This document shows positions 7,477 through 15,966 of a stretch of 64,000 bases of DNA, in pieces. The notes under the pieces are model-generated. The model was not told the origin of the DNA, ran no database searches, and worked only from the letters and a program-made list of their open reading frames with translations. Source of the stretch: Faecalibacterium taiwanense (lineage in GTDB: Bacteria; Bacillota; Clostridia; Oscillospirales; Ruminococcaceae); contig NZ_CP155552.1 of the NCBI RefSeq assembly GCF_036632915.2, positions 682,001-746,000 on the forward strand, written 5' to 3'. The translations under genes were made by a program, and so were the position numbers. The first letter of the stretch is position 1. Every line of letters starts with the position of its first letter.

Positions 7477-7511
7477 TCTCACCTCCGTCCTATGGGGGTT
7501 GTAGTAAAGAA

Positions 7512-7548
7512 AAACGCACAGCCGACTCGTTTGAGTCTCTGTGCGTTT
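7512..7548. terminator. Perfect long hairpin at the prophage/chromosome edge
   Basis: AAACGCACAG (7512-7521) pairs with CTGTGCGTTT (7539-7548), and the inner GACTC/GAGTC forms a second stem with a GTTT loop. T-rich flanks on both sides would allow bidirectional termination. It separates the minus-strand phage operon from plus-strand rlmB. Confidence 0.5.
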
Positions 7549-7732
7549 AATGATAATGGATGGCGACGCGGATAAAAAACGGTAATTTGCTGGCAAACAA
7601 GGTTGGCTTATGCTATACTTCAAGATGAGTTATCATCTTCAGATCATACCGGTGCGCGGCCCAGAGTGCGGCGCGCCTTTTGGAGGGTGTGCACAGCACC
7701 TTCCGGTGATACAACGGAAGGAGAAAATCATC

Positions 7733-8542
7733 ATGGAAGAAAAGAACCAGCCGCGCCGTCCGCGCCGCAGCCCGGAAGAGCCGCTGCAGAAGAACGAGAG
7801 CCTTGTTTATGGCAAAAATCCGGTGACCGAACTGCTGAAAAGCGGTTCCGGCGTGGACACCGTACTCATTGCTGAGGGCATGGCTCCGGCCGTGGCGGCT
7901 TACTATACCGCATTGGCAAAGGAAGCGGGTGCCACGGTGAAGCGGGTGCACCCCAACAAGCTGCGCCTGATGACCGGCACCGAGAGCCATCAGGGTGTGG
8001 CGGCATTTGCCAGCGAGATCGAATACGTGACGGTAGACGACCTGATGGCAGCAGCCAAGGACAAGGGCGAGGCACCTTTTCTGGTGCTGAGCGATGGCAT
8101 TGAAGACCCGCACAATCTGGGTGCCGTGATGCGCAGTGCTCTGCTGTGCGGTGCGCATGGCATCGTGATCCCAAAGCGCGGCGGCGCATCGGTCACGCCT
8201 ACCGTCATCAAGTCCAGCGCAGGTGCCGCAGAACGCCTGCCGGTGGCTCGTGTGGCCAACATCGGCGAGACCATCCGCCGCCTGAAGGAGCAGGGTGTGT
8301 TCGTCTACTGCGCCGATATGGACGGCGTGTCTCTGCGCAGGAACAACCTGACCGGCCCCATTGCACTGGTGCTGGGCAGCGAGGGCAGCGGTGTTTCGCA
8401 GCTGGTGAAAAAGCTGTGCGACGGCGTGGTGCGGCTGGATATGGCAGCACCGGGCACCGGTGTGGACAGCTACAACGTGTCGGTGGCTGCGGGCATTATT
8501 CTGTACGAGATCCAGTCCCAGCGCACAGCACAGCAGGCATGA
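7733..8542 (+). CDS. rlmB: 23S rRNA (guanosine-2'-O)-methyltransferase RlmB
   Basis: 269 residues from ATG 7733, chosen for the GGAAGGAG site 9 bases upstream. A basic N-terminal tail precedes the L30e-like substrate domain (YGKNPVTELL, about 26-35). The SpoU catalytic domain carries motif 1 LSDGIEDPHNLGAVMRSA (about 119-136), motif 2 ALVLGSEGSGV (211-221) and motif 3 DSYNVSVAAGIILYE (245-259), the knotted AdoMet site. It methylates a guanosine of 23S rRNA domain V. It is the first chromosomal gene beside the prophage. An open frame extending to 7610 has no ribosome site. Confidence 0.95.
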   Translation: MEEKNQPRRPRRSPEEPLQKNESLVYGKNPVTELLKSGSGVDTVLIAEGMAPAVAAYYTALAKEAGATVKRVHPNKLRLMTGTESHQGVAAFASEIEYVTVDDLMAAAKDKGEAPFLVLSDGIEDPHNLGAVMRSALLCGAHGIVIPKRGGASVTPTVIKSSAGAAERLPVARVANIGETIRRLKEQGVFVYCADMDGVSLRRNNLTGPIALVLGSEGSGVSQLVKKLCDGVVRLDMAAPGTGVDSYNVSVAAGIILYEIQSQRTAQQA

Positions 8543-8590
8543 TCCGGCATTCGGGCCGGAACCTCAATTTGAATTACAGGAGGGACAAGA

Positions 8591-11322
8591 ATGCCGAAAG
8601 ATAAAAATAATGGCCGGGAAATGACCCCGGATGAAAAGTTCCGCTCCTTTTTCAGCACCACGGCGGTGGATATCCCGGAGGAGATGACCCGGAGGGACGA
8701 AAACCAGCCGGAGGAAAAGCCGCAGAAACGGTTTGGCCTGTTTGGCCGTGGTAAGGAAAAGCAGGAGACTGACGAAGCTGCAGCAGAGCAGCCGCAGGAA
8801 ATGCCAACCGGTGAGGTGCGGCTGGGTGAGGATGCGCAGCCGGAACCGGAAGCGGATCTGGAACTGATGCTGAAGCCGGAGGCAGACCCGGAACAGGAAC
8901 TGGCCCCGTGGCCTTTTCTGGAGAAGGAAGCAGAGGATGCACAGCCGGAAGCACCCGCCAAAAAGCCGGAGGAAAAATCTGCACCGCAAACGGCGGACCC
9001 CCGGCGGCAGTGAAGCCGGAAACACCCCGGCAGAGCGCTGTCCCGGCGGCAAGACCCGCAGAGCAGCACAGCACGGCAAAGCCTCTCCGGCACCCCAAGA
9101 ATGCGCCGGAGGTGCTGCTGCCGCAGGAAGAGCAGGAGCAGCAGGAGATGGCACAGCTCAAGGCGATGATCAACGGCCTGAGCGACCAGAAGCCGGAAAA
9201 GCCTGCACCGAGGGCCGAAGCAGCCCCGGCAGCAGAAACTGAACCGGCTGAAAGCAAAAAGAAACCGTCCGGTGCACCGCTGCCCGCGGCTGTGTTTGCA
9301 GCGGTAAAGGAGACGGTACCGGAGCTGCAGCCGGAACCTGTGCCGCAGCCGGAAAAAACGGAGCAGCCGGAAAAGCAGCCGGTGGCCGATTTCTTTGGCA
9401 AGGCGCAGAGCGAGGACGCACCGCAGGCACCTTTGGCCCCGGCAGAGGAGCCTGCCGCAAAAGAGGATACCATGAGTCTGCCGCTGCTGCCGCTGGACGG
9501 TGAAGAGCCGCAGCAGGCACCGGAGAAGGCACCCGCTGCGCCACAGCCGGAACTGAAAGCTGAGGCGGAGGACGCGGTGTCTCCGGAGGAACATGCCGAA
9601 ACGGAGCTGACCGAGCCGGAGGCCACGGCGGATAAGCTGCACCGCATGAACGCAGAGCTGACGCTGCGCTGCGTGCTGGGCGGCATTCTGGCTGTGGTGC
9701 TGCTGCATTTTGGTTTGGTGTCGGATGGGCTGCTGCCCGCCATGGCGGCGCTGGACCCGGACGCTGCCCCGGCGGCATTCTATGGTGCAAACCTGCTGCT
9801 GCTGGCTGCAAGCCTGTGCGTGGGCTTCCCGGTGCTGCGCGACGGCCTGAACGGCCTGCGCGGACGGTCTTCTTCCGAGACGATGCCGGCGCTGGCCGCA
9901 GTAGCAGCGCTGGTGCAGGCGGTTACAGCCATGCTGAACGCAAATGTTTACCGCGGCACCACCGGCATCTCGCTGCTCAGCGGCATGGCCGCGCTGGGGC
10001 TGTTCCTTGCGCTGCTGGGCAGCCGGGTGATGCTGGCTGCTGTCAAGGGCGGCTATGAGCTGGTGACCAATGGTGTGGAGTTCGAGGGCGCTTACCGCGC
10101 CAAGGACAAAGACCTGCTGCGCGCCCTTGCACGGGATCTGGAACAGAAGGACCCCTGGGTGCTGCTGAGCCGCCCGATGAAGGAAGCTGACGGCTTTGTG
10201 GAGCAGAGCTTGAGCGAACGCGCAAGCGAGCGCCGTGCACGCAAAGTTTCGTACATCCTGCTGGGCGTTGCCCTGCTCAGCGGCGTGCTGTTCCTGCTGG
10301 CAGGTGCCGGCTGGAACAAAGCTGCGGCTGCCATGGCAGCTGTGCTGTGCATGGGCGCACCGCTTTCTTCTACCTTGATCGCGGGCGTTGCCTCGCTACG
10401 GCTGCAGCGTGCGGCTGCGGCTGTGGGCGCAGTTGTGCCCGGTTGGCAGGCCATTGAGCAGCTGGGCGGCATTGATACGCTGCAGATCGATGCAGATGAC
10501 CTGTTCACCGCCGACAGCGCACAGCTGGAGGACATCCGCATCTTCAAGGGCGGCCGCATCGACCGCGCCATCCTGTACGCGGCCAGCGTGTTGAACGAGA
10601 GCCACGGCACCCTGAAGGGGCTGTTCCGCCAGATCGTTGAGGAACGCACAGACATCCTGTTCCCGGTCAAGGATCTGGAGCAGCACCATGGGCTGGGCTT
10701 TTCCGCCTGGTGCGATAACAACCGCATCCTCATTGGTACCCGCCGCTATCTGGAGCAGGAGGGCGTGCCACTGCCGGACGAGGAATACGAGATGCAGCAC
10801 TCGAAGAACGGCGAGCTGCAAATTTTGTATCTGGCTGTGTCCGGCAACCTGCACGCTATGTTCGTGCTGAAATATGTGGGCGGGCGCAATGTGGCCCGCG
10901 GCCTTGCCGTGCTGCAAAAGGAGAACATCCGCCTGTTGGTCACATGCCAGGACCCCAGTCTGACTGCACACCACATTACCGAAGCATACCGCCTGCCGGA
11001 AGGCATGATCACCGTGCTGGATCAGGAGCAGTGCAACGCCATCAAGGCCGCACCGGCAGACCCGGAGGACACCTGCTGCATGATCCATCTCAAGGCGTTT
11101 GCCAGCCTGACCGGCGGCCTTCAGGCTGCGGATCAGGCCCAGAACGCCGAGAGCAGCGCCACCACGGTACAGATGGTCTCGGTGCTGTTCTCCATTATCA
11201 TTGCAGCGCTGCTCACCAGTGCGGGCAGCATCTGGGAGCTTTCGGTGGCAACGGTGCTGATGTATCAGGCAGCGTGGAGCGCCCTGAGCATTGCTGTGTG
11301 TGCACTGAAACAGCATAACTGA
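8591..11322 (+). CDS. Degenerate P-type-ATPase-like membrane protein (apparent frameshift)
   Basis: Begins at ATG 8591 behind AGGAGGG with about 300 residues of disordered Glu/Pro/Lys-rich sequence. The frame breaks at a CCCCC tract near 9000; one more C restores it, giving about 910 residues. The rest has the P1-type ATPase layout: several membrane helices, a shortened A-domain region without TGES, a CMGAP in place of CPC, then IDTLQIDADDLFT where DKTGTLT is expected. An N-domain-like GLGFSAWCDNNRILIGTRRYLEQEG and two C-terminal helices follow. The phosphorylated-Asp position survives (codon 10489-10491) but KTGT, TGD and GDGxND are gone. Probably a non-transporting pseudoenzyme; role unknown. 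Confidence 0.75.
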
Positions 11323-11326
11323 GAAA

Positions 11327-11382
11327 TATTCTCAGAATAAATAGGAACTATTCTTGATTTCTCTCAAAAAATATGGTATACT
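11327..11382 (+). promoter_or_regulatory. Rubrerythrin promoter with palindromic operator candidate
   Basis: TTGATT (11354-11359), 17 bases, TATACT (11377-11382). A 13-bp palindrome TATTCTCAGAATA (11327-11339) lies upstream and its TATTCT half recurs at 11349-11354, touching the -35 box. The geometry suits a redox or iron repressor of the Fur/PerR type; that identity is inference. Confidence 0.6.
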
Positions 11383-11487
11383 CTGTTCAGAACCTGAGCC
11401 GCAGGCGAAAAAATTACCGCCGGGCTGAATGATAGAGCCGGGATCGGTCGATCCTGACAGAAGATCCGTTTTTGAAAGGAGAGCATC

Positions 11488-12027
11488 ATGGAACTGAAGG
11501 GTACCAAAACCGAGAAAAATCTGATGGAAGCGTTTGCAGGCGAGAGCCAGGCACGCAACAAGTACACTTTCTTTGCCAGCATGGCAAAAAAAGAAGGCTA
11601 CGAGCAGCTGGCCGCGATCTTTGAGGAGACCGCCGGCAATGAGAAGGAGCACGCAAAGATCTGGTTCAAGCTACTGTGCGGCGGCGCGATCCCCGATACC
11701 CTGACTTGTCTGGACATGGCAGCAGGCGGTGAGCACGACGAGTGGACCGAGATGTACCCCCGCATGGCCAAGGAGGCCAAAGAAGAGGGCTTCCCTCAGA
11801 TCGCAGCACTGTTCACCATGGTGGCACAGATCGAGAAGGAGCACGAGGAGCGCTACCGTGCGCTGGCCGAAAACCTGAAAAACAACAAGGTCTTTGCCCG
11901 CGAGGAGCAGCAGGTATGGCAGTGCCGGAACTGCGGCTACACCTATATCGGCAAGTCCGCACCGCTCAAGTGCCCGGTGTGCGCACATCCGCAGAGCTAC
12001 TTTGAGCTGAAAAAGATCAACTACTAA
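11488..12027 (+). CDS. Rubrerythrin
   Basis: 179 residues with the diiron four-helix domain ([26 protein letters not shown], then [13 protein letters not shown]) carrying paired Glu and ExxH ligands. A C-terminal rubredoxin domain has CRNCGY and CPVC knuckles. It detoxifies hydrogen peroxide in anaerobes with reduced rubredoxin/ferredoxin as electron source. Start ATG 11488 follows GAAAGGAG. It is monocistronic, with its own promoter and a strong terminator behind it. Confidence 0.96.
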   Translation: MELKGTKTEKNLMEAFAGESQARNKYTFFASMAKKEGYEQLAAIFEETAGNEKEHAKIWFKLLCGGAIPDTLTCLDMAAGGEHDEWTEMYPRMAKEAKEEGFPQIAALFTMVAQIEKEHEERYRALAENLKNNKVFAREEQQVWQCRNCGYTYIGKSAPLKCPVCAHPQSYFELKKINY

Positions 12028-12051
12028 GCTGAAAATTCAAAAGCAGAACAG

Positions 12052-12089
12052 CGCCGCCGCATCCGGTTTGCCGGGTGCGGCGGCGTTTT
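12052..12089 (+). terminator. Terminator of rubrerythrin
   Basis: A 15-bp GC-rich stem (12052-12066 with 12071-12085, one mismatch) with a TTTG loop, followed by TTTT. Confidence 0.85.
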
Positions 12090-12254
12090 GTACAAAATTG
12101 AAAAGCGGATTTTATTATTCTCCACAAAATAAGGCTCAGCTGCCCGGCAGAATGGGCAAAAAACTTGACCCGGTTTTGCACTGCGTGTAAAATAATACGG
12201 AGACAGGAATATTTAAAGGATCTTGCAGCAAAGCAGGCGGGGAGGGCAAAGCCC

Positions 12255-13196
12255 ATGAAGCAGGGGTTCAAAGCGTGTGTTTGTGCAGTGGTGCTGTGCG
12301 CAGAACTGTTTGCAGCCGGGGCCTTGTCGGCCTATGCTGCGCAGGGGCAGCCGCTGCCGGACAGCGGCATGACATTGGACACTGCCGAACTGACGCTGGA
12401 TATCACCGAAGGAGACCCGGCCCCGGTGGCCTACCTGAATGTGCAGGCACCCAACGACTACTTCTTTCTGATCTGGACTTCCAGTGATCCGGCAGTGGCA
12501 TCGGTGGACGGCACCGGCAGGGTGACCGGCCATGCCGAGGGCACTGCGGCCGTCACGGCCCGCAATGAGCGCGGCGAAAAGACCACCTGTACCATCACGG
12601 TGCGCAAAAGCACAGCCAGCCGCTTGGTGCTGAACACCAGCGATCTGACGCTTACCATTACAGAGCAGGAGCCTGCCCCGACGAAACAGCTGAAGCTGGA
12701 ACAGAACAAAGGCGGGTTTACCTATGTGCGGCAGTGGGTCAGCAGCAACCCGGCGGTGGCATCGGTAAGCACAAACGGTACCGTAAAGGCGCAGGGGTCC
12801 GGCAAGGCCGTCATCAGCGCACTGACCACAGCCGGGCAGGTGCTGCGCTGCACGGTAACGGTCACATCGGAGATCGGACGGGTGCAGATGAGCAAAAATG
12901 CCATGTTGCTGCAGGCAGTGGGAGCCAGTCAGAAGCTGACCGCGCAGGCTGCAGGCACCAAAAACGGAACGATGACATGGCTCAGCAGCAATCCGGGCGT
13001 GGCAACTGTGAGTGCGGATGGCATGGTAACGGGGGTGGGCGACGGTGAAACGATGATCCTTGCCGTTACACCGGAGGGTCGTGCCGATGCCTGCTATGTG
13101 GCCGTGGGAGCGGCGGCGTGGCGGTTCCGCTCGGAGGACGAACTTGCCGAAACGCTGACCCTGACCGGCCAGCTGCCCTATTCGGATGGAAAGTAA
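12255..13196 (+). CDS. Secreted protein with three Big_2 Ig-like domains
   Basis: 313 residues from ATG 12255 (GGAGGG upstream). A signal peptide ends about AYAAQG. Three bacterial Ig-like (Big_2) repeats follow, each with the signature W(T/V/L)SS(D/N)P..A(S/T)V followed by G.V(T/K): near residues 75-95, 165-185 and 240-260. There is no LPxTG motif, membrane anchor or SLH domain. Such repeats usually mediate surface adhesion or act as spacers; here they are the whole protein, so it is probably released or non-covalently attached. No ligand can be named. Confidence 0.82.
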   Translation: MKQGFKACVCAVVLCAELFAAGALSAYAAQGQPLPDSGMTLDTAELTLDITEGDPAPVAYLNVQAPNDYFFLIWTSSDPAVASVDGTGRVTGHAEGTAAVTARNERGEKTTCTITVRKSTASRLVLNTSDLTLTITEQEPAPTKQLKLEQNKGGFTYVRQWVSSNPAVASVSTNGTVKAQGSGKAVISALTTAGQVLRCTVTVTSEIGRVQMSKNAMLLQAVGASQKLTAQAAGTKNGTMTWLSSNPGVATVSADGMVTGVGDGETMILAVTPEGRADACYVAVGAAAWRFRSEDELAETLTLTGQLPYSDGK

Positions 13197-13201
13197 AAAG
13201 A

Positions 13202-13242
13202 AAAATGGGAGCGTTCTGTGCAGCAGGATGCTCCCATTTTTT
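13202..13242 (+). terminator. Terminator after the Big_2 protein
   Basis: AAAATGGGAGC (13202-13212) pairs with GCTCCCATTTT (13230-13240) and runs into T6. A-rich sequence on the other side may let it also stop minus-strand transcription. Confidence 0.8.
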
Positions 13243-13445
13243 CAAAACCCGCTGGGCAGAAAGATCATCGTTCCCCGGGCAGACCACGCCATCCGCTGGG
13301 CCATGCAGCCGGGCGCACCGGCCAGCAGAAACAGGGCCAGTGCGGCGAGCAGAAGCACCCATCCAAGGCCGCTGTGCGGCCTGCCGGAAAAAGGATCCCC
13401 TTTTTGCGTCTCATCCCGCTGCCCCTTTTTGCTGTGCTGGCCCAT
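13242..13445 (-). CDS. Possible small membrane protein (67 residues)
   Basis: An open frame from ATG 13445 encoding a charged N-terminus and one hydrophobic segment (GWVLLLAALALFLLAG). It ends against the shared hairpin at 13202-13240. No convincing ribosome site is visible, so it may be chance. The 13197-13532 interval otherwise holds only the terminator and the rnz promoter. Confidence 0.3.
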   Translation of the reverse strand: MGQHSKKGQRDETQKGDPFSGRPHSGLGWVLLLAALALFLLAGAPGCMAQRMAWSARGTMIFLPSGF

Positions 13446-13466
13446 GCTATGCGCGGCCAGCAGTGA

Positions 13467-13495
13467 TTGTGCAACGTGCTGGGCTGTGGTACAAT
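13467..13495 (+). promoter_or_regulatory. Promoter of rnz-cca
   Basis: TTGTGC (13467-13472), 17-base spacer, TACAAT (13490-13495), about 38 bases before the rnz ATG. Confidence 0.6.
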
Positions 13496-13532
13496 AAAAT
13501 ATCGAAATCTACTGTGCAGGGAGAACGATTTT

Positions 13533-14471
13533 ATGCTGACCATTACACTGCTGGGCACTGCGGCTACCATGCCACTGCCGGACCGGGCACTCTCGGCGGC
13601 GTTTGCTGCCTGCGGCGGCCACGGCCTGCTGTGGGACTGCGGCGAGGGCACTCAGGCAGCGGCACACCGGGCAGGCGTGAACCTGATGCGGGCAGATGCC
13701 ATCTGCCTGACCCACTACCATGGCGACCACATCTTTGGTCTGCCGGGCCTTTTGCAGACTCTGGGGGCGCAGGGCCGCACAAGGCCGCTTGCGCTGCTGG
13801 GTCCGGAGGGCCTGCCGGATATCTGGGCGGCGGTGCGGGCACTGACCGGCCCGCTGCCCTATCCGGTGAAGCCGCAGGTGCTTATGCCGGGCCAGCCGCT
13901 GGCGCTGGATGCGCTGAGCGAGGGCTGGCCTGCCGGTGCGCGGCTGGTGCCGTTTGCCACAAAGCACCGGGTAAAAAGCCTTGGCTACCGGCTGGAGCTG
14001 CCCCGTGCAGGCAAATTCTCGCCGGAGCAGGCCCGGGCGCTGGGGGTGCCGGTGCAGCAATGGAAGCTGCTGCAGAAAGGGCAGAGCGTTGCCGTGGAGG
14101 GCAGAACGGTGCAGCCTGCGCAGGTGCTGGGCGCCCCGCGCAAGGGGTTGAGCGTGGTATTTTCCGGCGATACGGCCCCCTGCACGTATTATTTGCAGGC
14201 GGCGCATGACGCAGACCTGCTGATATGCGATGCCACCTATGCCCTTCCGGAGCAGGAAGACCAGGCCCGTCAGTGGGGGCACAGCACCTTTGGGCAGAGT
14301 GCATCCCTTGCCGCGCAGGCGAGGGCAAAGCGGCTTTGGCTGACCCATTATTCCCCCATGATCACCGACCCGGAGGAGTATGCCGCGCAGGCACAGAGCA
14401 TCTTCCCGGCGGCGGAGTGCGGCTTTGACGGCAAAAGCATCACCCTGCAGTACGAGGAGGCACAGCCATGA
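13533..14471 (+). CDS. rnz: Ribonuclease Z
   Basis: 312 residues from ATG 13533. This is a metallo-beta-lactamase fold with the zinc motif HYHGDH (61-66) after LWDCGEGTQ. Later come GYRLE, SGDTAPC with a metal-bridging Asp, and THYSP near the C-terminus. The length matches the short bacterial RNase Z. It cleaves the 3' trailer of pre-tRNAs lacking encoded CCA. It overlaps cca by ATGA, joining tRNA 3' cleavage and CCA addition in one operon. An upstream in-frame ATG at 13467 would lie in the promoter. Confidence 0.93.
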   Translation: MLTITLLGTAATMPLPDRALSAAFAACGGHGLLWDCGEGTQAAAHRAGVNLMRADAICLTHYHGDHIFGLPGLLQTLGAQGRTRPLALLGPEGLPDIWAAVRALTGPLPYPVKPQVLMPGQPLALDALSEGWPAGARLVPFATKHRVKSLGYRLELPRAGKFSPEQARALGVPVQQWKLLQKGQSVAVEGRTVQPAQVLGAPRKGLSVVFSGDTAPCTYYLQAAHDADLLICDATYALPEQEDQARQWGHSTFGQSASLAAQARAKRLWLTHYSPMITDPEEYAAQAQSIFPAAECGFDGKSITLQYEEAQP

Positions 14472-15898
14472 CCATCCGGATGGACGAGGGTGCGGCAGAG
14501 CTGCTGGACACCCTGCACAGGGCGGGCTATGCAGCCTACGTGGTGGGCGGCTGCGTGCGGGACAGTCTGCTGGGCCTTACACCGCACGACTGGGACCTGT
14601 GCACCAGTGCTCTGCCGCAGCAGGTGATGGAGCTGTTCGGCGCGCAGCGGTGCATCCCCACCGGCCTGCAGCACGGCACGGTAACGGTGAAGCAGAGCGG
14701 TGCCCTTTACGAGATCACCACCTTCCGTACAGAAGGCACCTACACAGATGGCCGCCACCCGGACGAGGTGCACTTTGTGCCGGATGTGCGGGAGGACCTG
14801 GCCCGGCGGGATTTTACCATCAACGCCATGGCCTACAATGAAAAAGAGGGCCTTGTGGACCCCTTTGGCGGGCAGGCCGATCTGCAAAGCGGCATCGTAC
14901 GGGCGGTGGGTGTGCCCCGCCAGCGGTTCACCGAGGACGCGCTGCGCATCCTGCGGCTGTACCGCTTCGCAGCCCGGTTTGGCTTTGCCATCGACCCGCC
15001 CACGGCGCAGGCGGCACAGGAGCTGTGTGCCCATCTGGACTGCGTATCGGTGGAGCGCATCGAGGAAGAGCTTGCAAAACTGCTGGCCGCACCCGCCCCT
15101 GCGGCATATCTTGACAAAAAAATACTGCTTGTTATTCTGCCGGAGCTTTCATCGGAGGCACTGGCGGCGGCAAAGCCGGTGGTGGATGCCTGCCCGGCGG
15201 GGGCGGCTCTGCCCATCCGGCTGGCGGCGCTGCTGCTGAGCCTTGGCGAGGGCGGCACCCGCCGCACCCTCAGGCGCCTGCGCTGCTCCAATGCCTTGAT
15301 TGAAGAGGCTGCGGTGTTGGTGCGGGAAGCCAGAAGGCGTGACGGTAGCTTTCTCTTCGGACACGAGTACGGGTTGCGGCACCCAGCGGATGCTTCGTGC
15401 TTTGAGCAGCACTCGCATCCTGCTGGCCGCTGTCCCAACAGCAACTTCCTGTTTCCGCCACTGGCGGCGGTCGTTGCTGTTGCAGGCCATTCCATCGCCC
15501 GCCCTATTGCCTTCGGCAACAGGGTCCCACCCCAGCGGACGGTCCTCAGAGAAACTACCGTCACACCCGACTTTACTATCTACGCCCGCCGACTACTGGG
15601 CAAATATAACTTGTGTACCGTGCAGCGTTTGGCAGCACTGGGCACAGCCCTGCAGCCGGAACACGCGGCTGATTTTGCTGCACTTTCCGAATTGGCCGAA
15701 CGATTGGATGCGGACGGCGTGTGCTGCCGCGTCAGCCAGCTGGCTGTGAATGGCCGTGATCTGATGGCAGCAGGCATCCCGGCGGGGCCGGGCATCCGCA
15801 AAGTGCTGGAAGCGCTGCTGGACGGTGTGATCCGGGAAGAATATCCCAACGAGCGGCAAGCCCTGCTGGCCGCAGTGCAGCAGCTCGCTGCGTCTTGA
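14468..15898 (+). CDS. cca: CCA tRNA nucleotidyltransferase carrying an in-frame insertion
   Basis: 476 residues; class II nucleotidyltransferase. GGCVRDSLLG (27-36), the metal-binding DWD (41-43), RRDFTINAMAYN and the RFAARFGF block are intact. The C-terminal helical body resumes at DFTIYARRLLGKYNLCTVQR. Between them, residues about 291-366 (GSFLFGHEYGLRHP to LRETTVT) have no place in the family. They are encoded by a MITE-like DNA element with inverted ends. The frame stays open through it, so the enzyme could still be made with a 74-75-residue loop. It adds or repairs the tRNA 3' CCA end. Activity with the insertion is uncertain. Confidence 0.9.
   Translation: MTIRMDEGAAELLDTLHRAGYAAYVVGGCVRDSLLGLTPHDWDLCTSALPQQVMELFGAQRCIPTGLQHGTVTVKQSGALYEITTFRTEGTYTDGRHPDEVHFVPDVREDLARRDFTINAMAYNEKEGLVDPFGGQADLQSGIVRAVGVPRQRFTEDALRILRLYRFAARFGFAIDPPTAQAAQELCAHLDCVSVERIEEELAKLLAAPAPAAYLDKKILLVILPELSSEALAAAKPVVDACPAGAALPIRLAALLLSLGEGGTRRTLRRLRCSNALIEEAAVLVREARRRDGSFLFGHEYGLRHPADASCFEQHSHPAGRCPNSNFLFPPLAAVVAVAGHSIARPIAFGNRVPPQRTVLRETTVTPDFTIYARRLLGKYNLCTVQRLAALGTALQPEHAADFAALSELAERLDADGVCCRVSQLAVNGRDLMAAGIPAGPGIRKVLEALLDGVIREEYPNERQALLAAVQQLAAS
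15339..15564. mobile_element. MITE-like element inside cca
   Basis: About 222-226 bp bounded by imperfect terminal inverted repeats: GTGACGGTAGCTTTCTC (15339-15355) and GAGAAACTACCGTCAC (15549-15564), which differ by one extra base. It encodes no transposase. Codon use inside is unlike the flanks and the translation is foreign to the Cca family. I could not fix a target-site duplication. Confidence 0.7.
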
Positions 15899-15929
15899 CA
15901 AGCTCTTTTTTCAGAGTTACTATTATACT
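15895..15929 (+). promoter_or_regulatory. Possible mnmA promoter
   Basis: TTGACA (15895-15900) overlaps the cca stop. TATTAT (15921) and TATACT (15924-15929) follow at 20-23 bases, longer than ideal, so the assignment is weak. Confidence 0.35.
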
Positions 15930-15966
15930 ACTGTTTTAGTGTGTTGAATGCACCAAAGGAGAACTT

